Of a DNA stretch of 7,127 bases, positions 4,946-7,127 are shown piece by piece. Source of the stretch: Candidatus Nanopelagicaceae bacterium (GTDB taxonomy: Bacteria > Actinomycetota > Actinomycetes > Nanopelagicales > Nanopelagicaceae); the NCBI GenBank assembly GCA_947488635.1, contig CANLAY010000045.1:1-7127 (forward strand), read 5' to 3'. The translations under genes and the position numbers were made by a program. Positions within the stretch are counted from its first letter, which is position 1. Every line of letters starts with the position of its first letter. The notes under the pieces are model-generated. The model had not been told where the DNA came from. It was given only the letters and a program-made list of their open reading frames with translations, and searched no databases.

Positions 4946-5908
4946 GTGAAAAGAATAGTTCTAGCAATCTTTATTGTGGCTGGCTTAGTAGTTGCACCAA
5001 CTACAGCGAATGCCCAAGCCAAAGTTGTAGGTGGCCCATTAACTGAGCTATCGGCGGCACCGACCATTAACTTATCGATTACCGGTTTTCCAACTAAAGC
5101 TGGTCTTTACTTCTTGCAATGCACAGCCCCAACCGGGCCAGCTCGCCCCACCGCTTGCAATGATGCGGCCCAACTCTGGATCTCAACTGAACGTGGTGCC
5201 AACTTTGCCCCAACTGCAAATATCGTCTTCAAGCCAGCTGCCAGTTATAAAACTCGTACCGGTGAAGAAATTGATTGTCGCAAAGTTTCTTGCGGTATCT
5301 ATATTCGCTATGACCATAACAACGGTACAGATTTCAGCGAAGATAACTTCATCGCCCTGACCTTTAAGAGTGGCGATAACACACCAACGCTAGTCAGTGA
5401 TGAAATTACCGCTTCAATCGGTGGCGTTACGTTGAGCCAAAGTAAGCCAATTACGATGGCTTATCGAGCCCCAGGGCTACTACTAGCAAGTGCTAAATCA
5501 GGTGCTGCATTGACCTATAAGTCATATGCCCCAGCATGCACTTTGGTTGATGGTGTTGTTACCGCCCTTAAAGGCACTGGTGCTTGCGATATCGGCGTGA
5601 CTTCACCTGGCAACGCTACCTACGGCCCAATTGAAGTTCATTTCCCAATTTATTTAAAGCCCGGCAACGATGGCATCTTGCATAAGGCATATCCGACCAC
5701 GATGAAGATCTATAAGAGCGTTGCACTTAAGAGCGATAGTTTGTTTGGTGAAAAGTTGAAGTTTAAAACTTCGAGTAAAGCTTGCCGAATTTTGAGCAAC
5801 AAAGTAGTCGCGCTAAAAAAGGGTGAATGCTTGATCTCAATAACTGGGCCAAGTGTGGCTAATCTATTTGCCGGTGTTAAAGACACCCACACAATTACGA
5901 TTCAATAA
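4946..5908 (+). CDS. Secreted protein: neocarzinostatin-like domain plus two Ig-like repeats
   Basis: A 320-residue exported protein. Residues 1-23 form a signal peptide (MKR, hydrophobic core, ending TANA-QA). Residues about 40-140 repeat the template of the upstream protein: GLYFLQC (53-59), C71, LWIS (77-80), IDCRKVSC with C111 and C116, RYDH (121-124) and FIALTF (135-140). Cysteine spacings are identical in the two proteins (12 within the first pair, 5 within the second), and R-x-D-H begins 5 residues after the last cysteine in both. Residues about 150-320 hold two related units: LTYKSYAPACTL through ALKGTGACDIGVTSP (189-221) and LKFKTSSKACRI through ALKKGECLISITGP (271-302), each with one cysteine pair 15-16 apart, like actinobacterial Ig-like repeats. 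No LPXTG or C-terminal helix is present. It shares an operon with the 4457 gene and overlaps the tetR 3' end by 14 bp. A heme-capture role is inferred from context only; an adhesin or wall protein is an alternative. Confidence 0.85.
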   Translation: MKRIVLAIFIVAGLVVAPTTANAQAKVVGGPLTELSAAPTINLSITGFPTKAGLYFLQCTAPTGPARPTACNDAAQLWISTERGANFAPTANIVFKPAASYKTRTGEEIDCRKVSCGIYIRYDHNNGTDFSEDNFIALTFKSGDNTPTLVSDEITASIGGVTLSQSKPITMAYRAPGLLLASAKSGAALTYKSYAPACTLVDGVVTALKGTGACDIGVTSPGNATYGPIEVHFPIYLKPGNDGILHKAYPTTMKIYKSVALKSDSLFGEKLKFKTSSKACRILSNKVVALKKGECLISITGPSVANLFAGVKDTHTITIQ

Positions 5909-6482
5909 GGGTTCGTAAACCGGCAATACAAAACGCAGTGGTCTTTGAGATTTCTATCTCTGCACTATTGCCGTTTTCAATTCGCTTAGTTGCTGCATCG
6001 GTCAACGACTGAATCATGCTTAAGGCGTAGTTCAGATCGCGCACGCCAATTTGCGTTAGCGCTGTCGTTAATGGAGCTAGTAATGCGCGGTGAGCAGCCC
6101 CGATTTCAGCACTGCGGTTAACCGGTAGCGAAGTTGCACTTAGCGCTTTAGCTAATAAGTGACGACCATCGGCAATGTATTGCAAGGCTGAATCAATCCA
6201 ATTAGCGATTGCTTCTTCCGGCAAGTTCGCGGGCTCGACAGCTGCTATCAAAATGTCGGTAAACGCTGATAGCTCTTCAATAATTAAATCTGCGACTAAC
6301 TCTGCGCTACTGCCGAAGTACTCATATACCGAAGTACGGGCTAGCCCTGCTCGTTGCGCCACTGCTGCAACGGTAATCGCTTCGCTGCCTGACTCAAGAG
6401 CGATCGCCGCAGCAGCACTGATTAACTGGCTGCGGCGCCATTCACGTTGTTGCACCAAGTTCATGGTGTTGATCCGAGGCAT
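5895..6482 (-). CDS. TetR-family transcriptional regulator
   Basis: A 195-residue DNA-binding regulator. The N-terminal TetR domain spans about residues 14-63, with the helix-turn-helix ITVAAVAQRAGLARTSVYEYF at 36-56, ending in the typical SVYEYF recognition segment. The remaining all-helical part (about 64-195) is the ligand-binding and dimerisation domain, whose effector cannot be predicted. The length is normal for the family. ATG 6482 is the first start; ATG at codon 7 has a better-placed GGA about 8 nt upstream, so the true start may be 18 bp shorter. It lies 10 bp after the helicase gene and is probably co-transcribed with it. Its 3' end overlaps the convergent secreted-protein gene by 14 bp. 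Whether it controls the heme locus, itself or something elsewhere is unknown. Confidence 0.93.
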   Translation of the reverse strand: MPRINTMNLVQQREWRRSQLISAAAAIALESGSEAITVAAVAQRAGLARTSVYEYFGSSAELVADLIIEELSAFTDILIAAVEPANLPEEAIANWIDSALQYIADGRHLLAKALSATSLPVNRSAEIGAAHRALLAPLTTALTQIGVRDLNYALSMIQSLTDAATKRIENGNSAEIEISKTTAFCIAGLRTLIES

Positions 6483-6492
6483 AGACCAATCT

Positions 6493-7127
6493 TTACATTT
6501 CTTGTGCTAATCGGCGCAATGAATCTCGCACAACGGCTGGGTCTGACGTGCGCCACAGCGGTGGCATTGAGTTTAAAAGCACACTGCCATAACGCTTATT
6601 TACAATGCGAGAGTCAAGGATTGCAACCACCCCGCGATCAGCCTCTGAGCGAATCAAGCGGCCAGTGCCCTGTGCCAACAAGAGCGCTGCCCGTGGCATT
6701 GAAACCTGCATGAATCCGCTACCGCCGGCCTTATCTGCTTGCGCCGCTCGAGCTGCCATCACTGGTTCATCTGGACGCGGAAACGGAATGCGATCGATTA
6801 CCACTAGCGAGCAAGCCCGACCCGGCACATCGACACCTTGCCACAACGACATGGTGCCGAGCAGGATCGAAGTTTCATCACTGGCGAACTTTTCAACAAG
6901 TGGGCCAACTGAATCACCACGTTTTTGGGTAATGATCTTGATCGGCAACTCGGCTAAAACTTTACGTAAATGCGCATCTGCGGCCTCTACTCCGCGCCAA
7001 GAACTAAAGAGAGCCAATGTGCGACCGCCAGCGGCATCAATTAACTCACCTAACTCATCGAGCACTTCTTGGCTCAAGCCATCGCGACCTGGTTCGGGTA
7101 GATGCTTTGGAAGATACAAAACACCTT
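6493..7127 (-). CDS. dinG: DinG-type ATP-dependent DNA helicase, C-terminal 210 residues (partial, cut by window end)
   Basis: The frame is open to the window edge; 210 residues and the stop are visible. It belongs to the XPD/DinG superfamily 2 helicases, which unwind DNA or R-loops during repair and replication. The visible part is the second helicase domain: a motif IV-like segment LALFSSWRGVEAA (starting about 33 residues into the visible part), motif V with LGTMSLWQGVDVPGRA, then VVIDRIPFPRPDEPV, and motif VI with QGTGRLIRSEADRG, where the Q and the RLIR arginines are the nucleotide-contact residues. Walker A, the DEAH box and any iron-sulfur cluster cysteines would lie upstream, outside the window, so activity cannot be judged. 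DinG-type is preferred over Rad3/XPD because of the WQGVDVPG and FPRPDEP patterns usual in bacterial members. The TetR gene follows 10 bp downstream. Confidence 0.92.
   Translation of the reverse strand, partial: GVLYLPKHLPEPGRDGLSQEVLDELGELIDAAGGRTLALFSSWRGVEAADAHLRKVLAELPIKIITQKRGDSVGPLVEKFASDETSILLGTMSLWQGVDVPGRACSLVVIDRIPFPRPDEPVMAARAAQADKAGGSGFMQVSMPRAALLLAQGTGRLIRSEADRGVVAILDSRIVNKRYGSVLLNSMPPLWRTSDPAVVRDSLRRLAQEM

Noticed and set aside
5909..5922. Possible terminator GGTT-CGTA-AACC after the 320-aa protein gene
   Set aside because: Only 4 bp of stem, no T-run, and it lies inside the tetR coding region.
6447..6713. Plus-strand open frame across the tetR/dinG junction
   Set aside because: It is antisense to conserved helicase motif VI and has no recognisable product.
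1..7127. Mobile elements, CRISPR arrays, tRNA/rRNA genes, riboswitches
   Set aside because: Reading both strands showed no transposase or integrase, no regularly spaced repeats, no cloverleaf-like or rRNA-like stretch, and no gap long enough (largest under 80 bp) to hold a riboswitch with confidence.

Overview
The window looks like a compact, moderate-GC actinobacterial chromosome. Genes are packed or overlapping, GTG and TTG starts are used, and several products (DUF4192 protein, CxCG-type Nudix hydrolase, actinobacterial-style HmuT and a PKD-like secreted protein) have their closest known relatives in Actinobacteria. The low coding redundancy and only moderate GC would fit a streamlined freshwater lineage such as the acI / Nanopelagicales group. 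That placement is inference only; no rRNA or other taxonomic marker is present.

Layout from left to right. Positions 1-538 (minus) hold the N-terminal half of a DUF4192 protein cut by the window edge. Positions 600-1325 (minus) encode a secreted protein with a Pro/Lys-rich linker and a PKD-like domain. A 77-bp divergent gap separates it from a Nudix hydrolase (1403-1870, plus). The Nudix 3' end overlaps by 36 bp the last gene of a three-gene minus-strand operon, hmuT-hmuU-hmuV (4378 down to 1835). This operon encodes a heme-type ABC importer: binding lipoprotein, FecCD permease and ATPase, with 8-bp and 4-bp overlaps between the genes.

A divergent plus-strand pair starts about 78 bp from hmuT. 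It comprises a 159-aa secreted protein (4457-4936) and a 320-aa secreted protein (4946-5908). Both carry the same four-cysteine template and an R-x-D-H motif, resembling the neocarzinostatin-like secreted domains seen beside heme-uptake genes in other Actinobacteria. The 320-aa protein adds two C-terminal Ig-like repeats. Its end overlaps by 14 bp a convergent TetR-family regulator (5895-6482, minus), which lies 10 bp downstream of the C-terminal part of a DinG-type helicase (6493-7127, minus, cut by the edge).

The centre of interest is the 1835-5908 block. I read it as a heme acquisition locus in which two exported, unanchored beta-sandwich proteins may capture or pass heme to the lipoprotein HmuT, which delivers it to HmuU2V2. 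HmuT keeps a His and a Tyr-x-Arg at spacings matching the heme-binding residues of corynebacterial HmuT. The short divergent promoter region contains a partial DtxR/IdeR-like half-site and an overlapping inverted repeat, which suggests iron- or heme-dependent control but does not prove it. No heme oxygenase, sortase, HtaA domain, mobile element, CRISPR array or RNA gene was seen.
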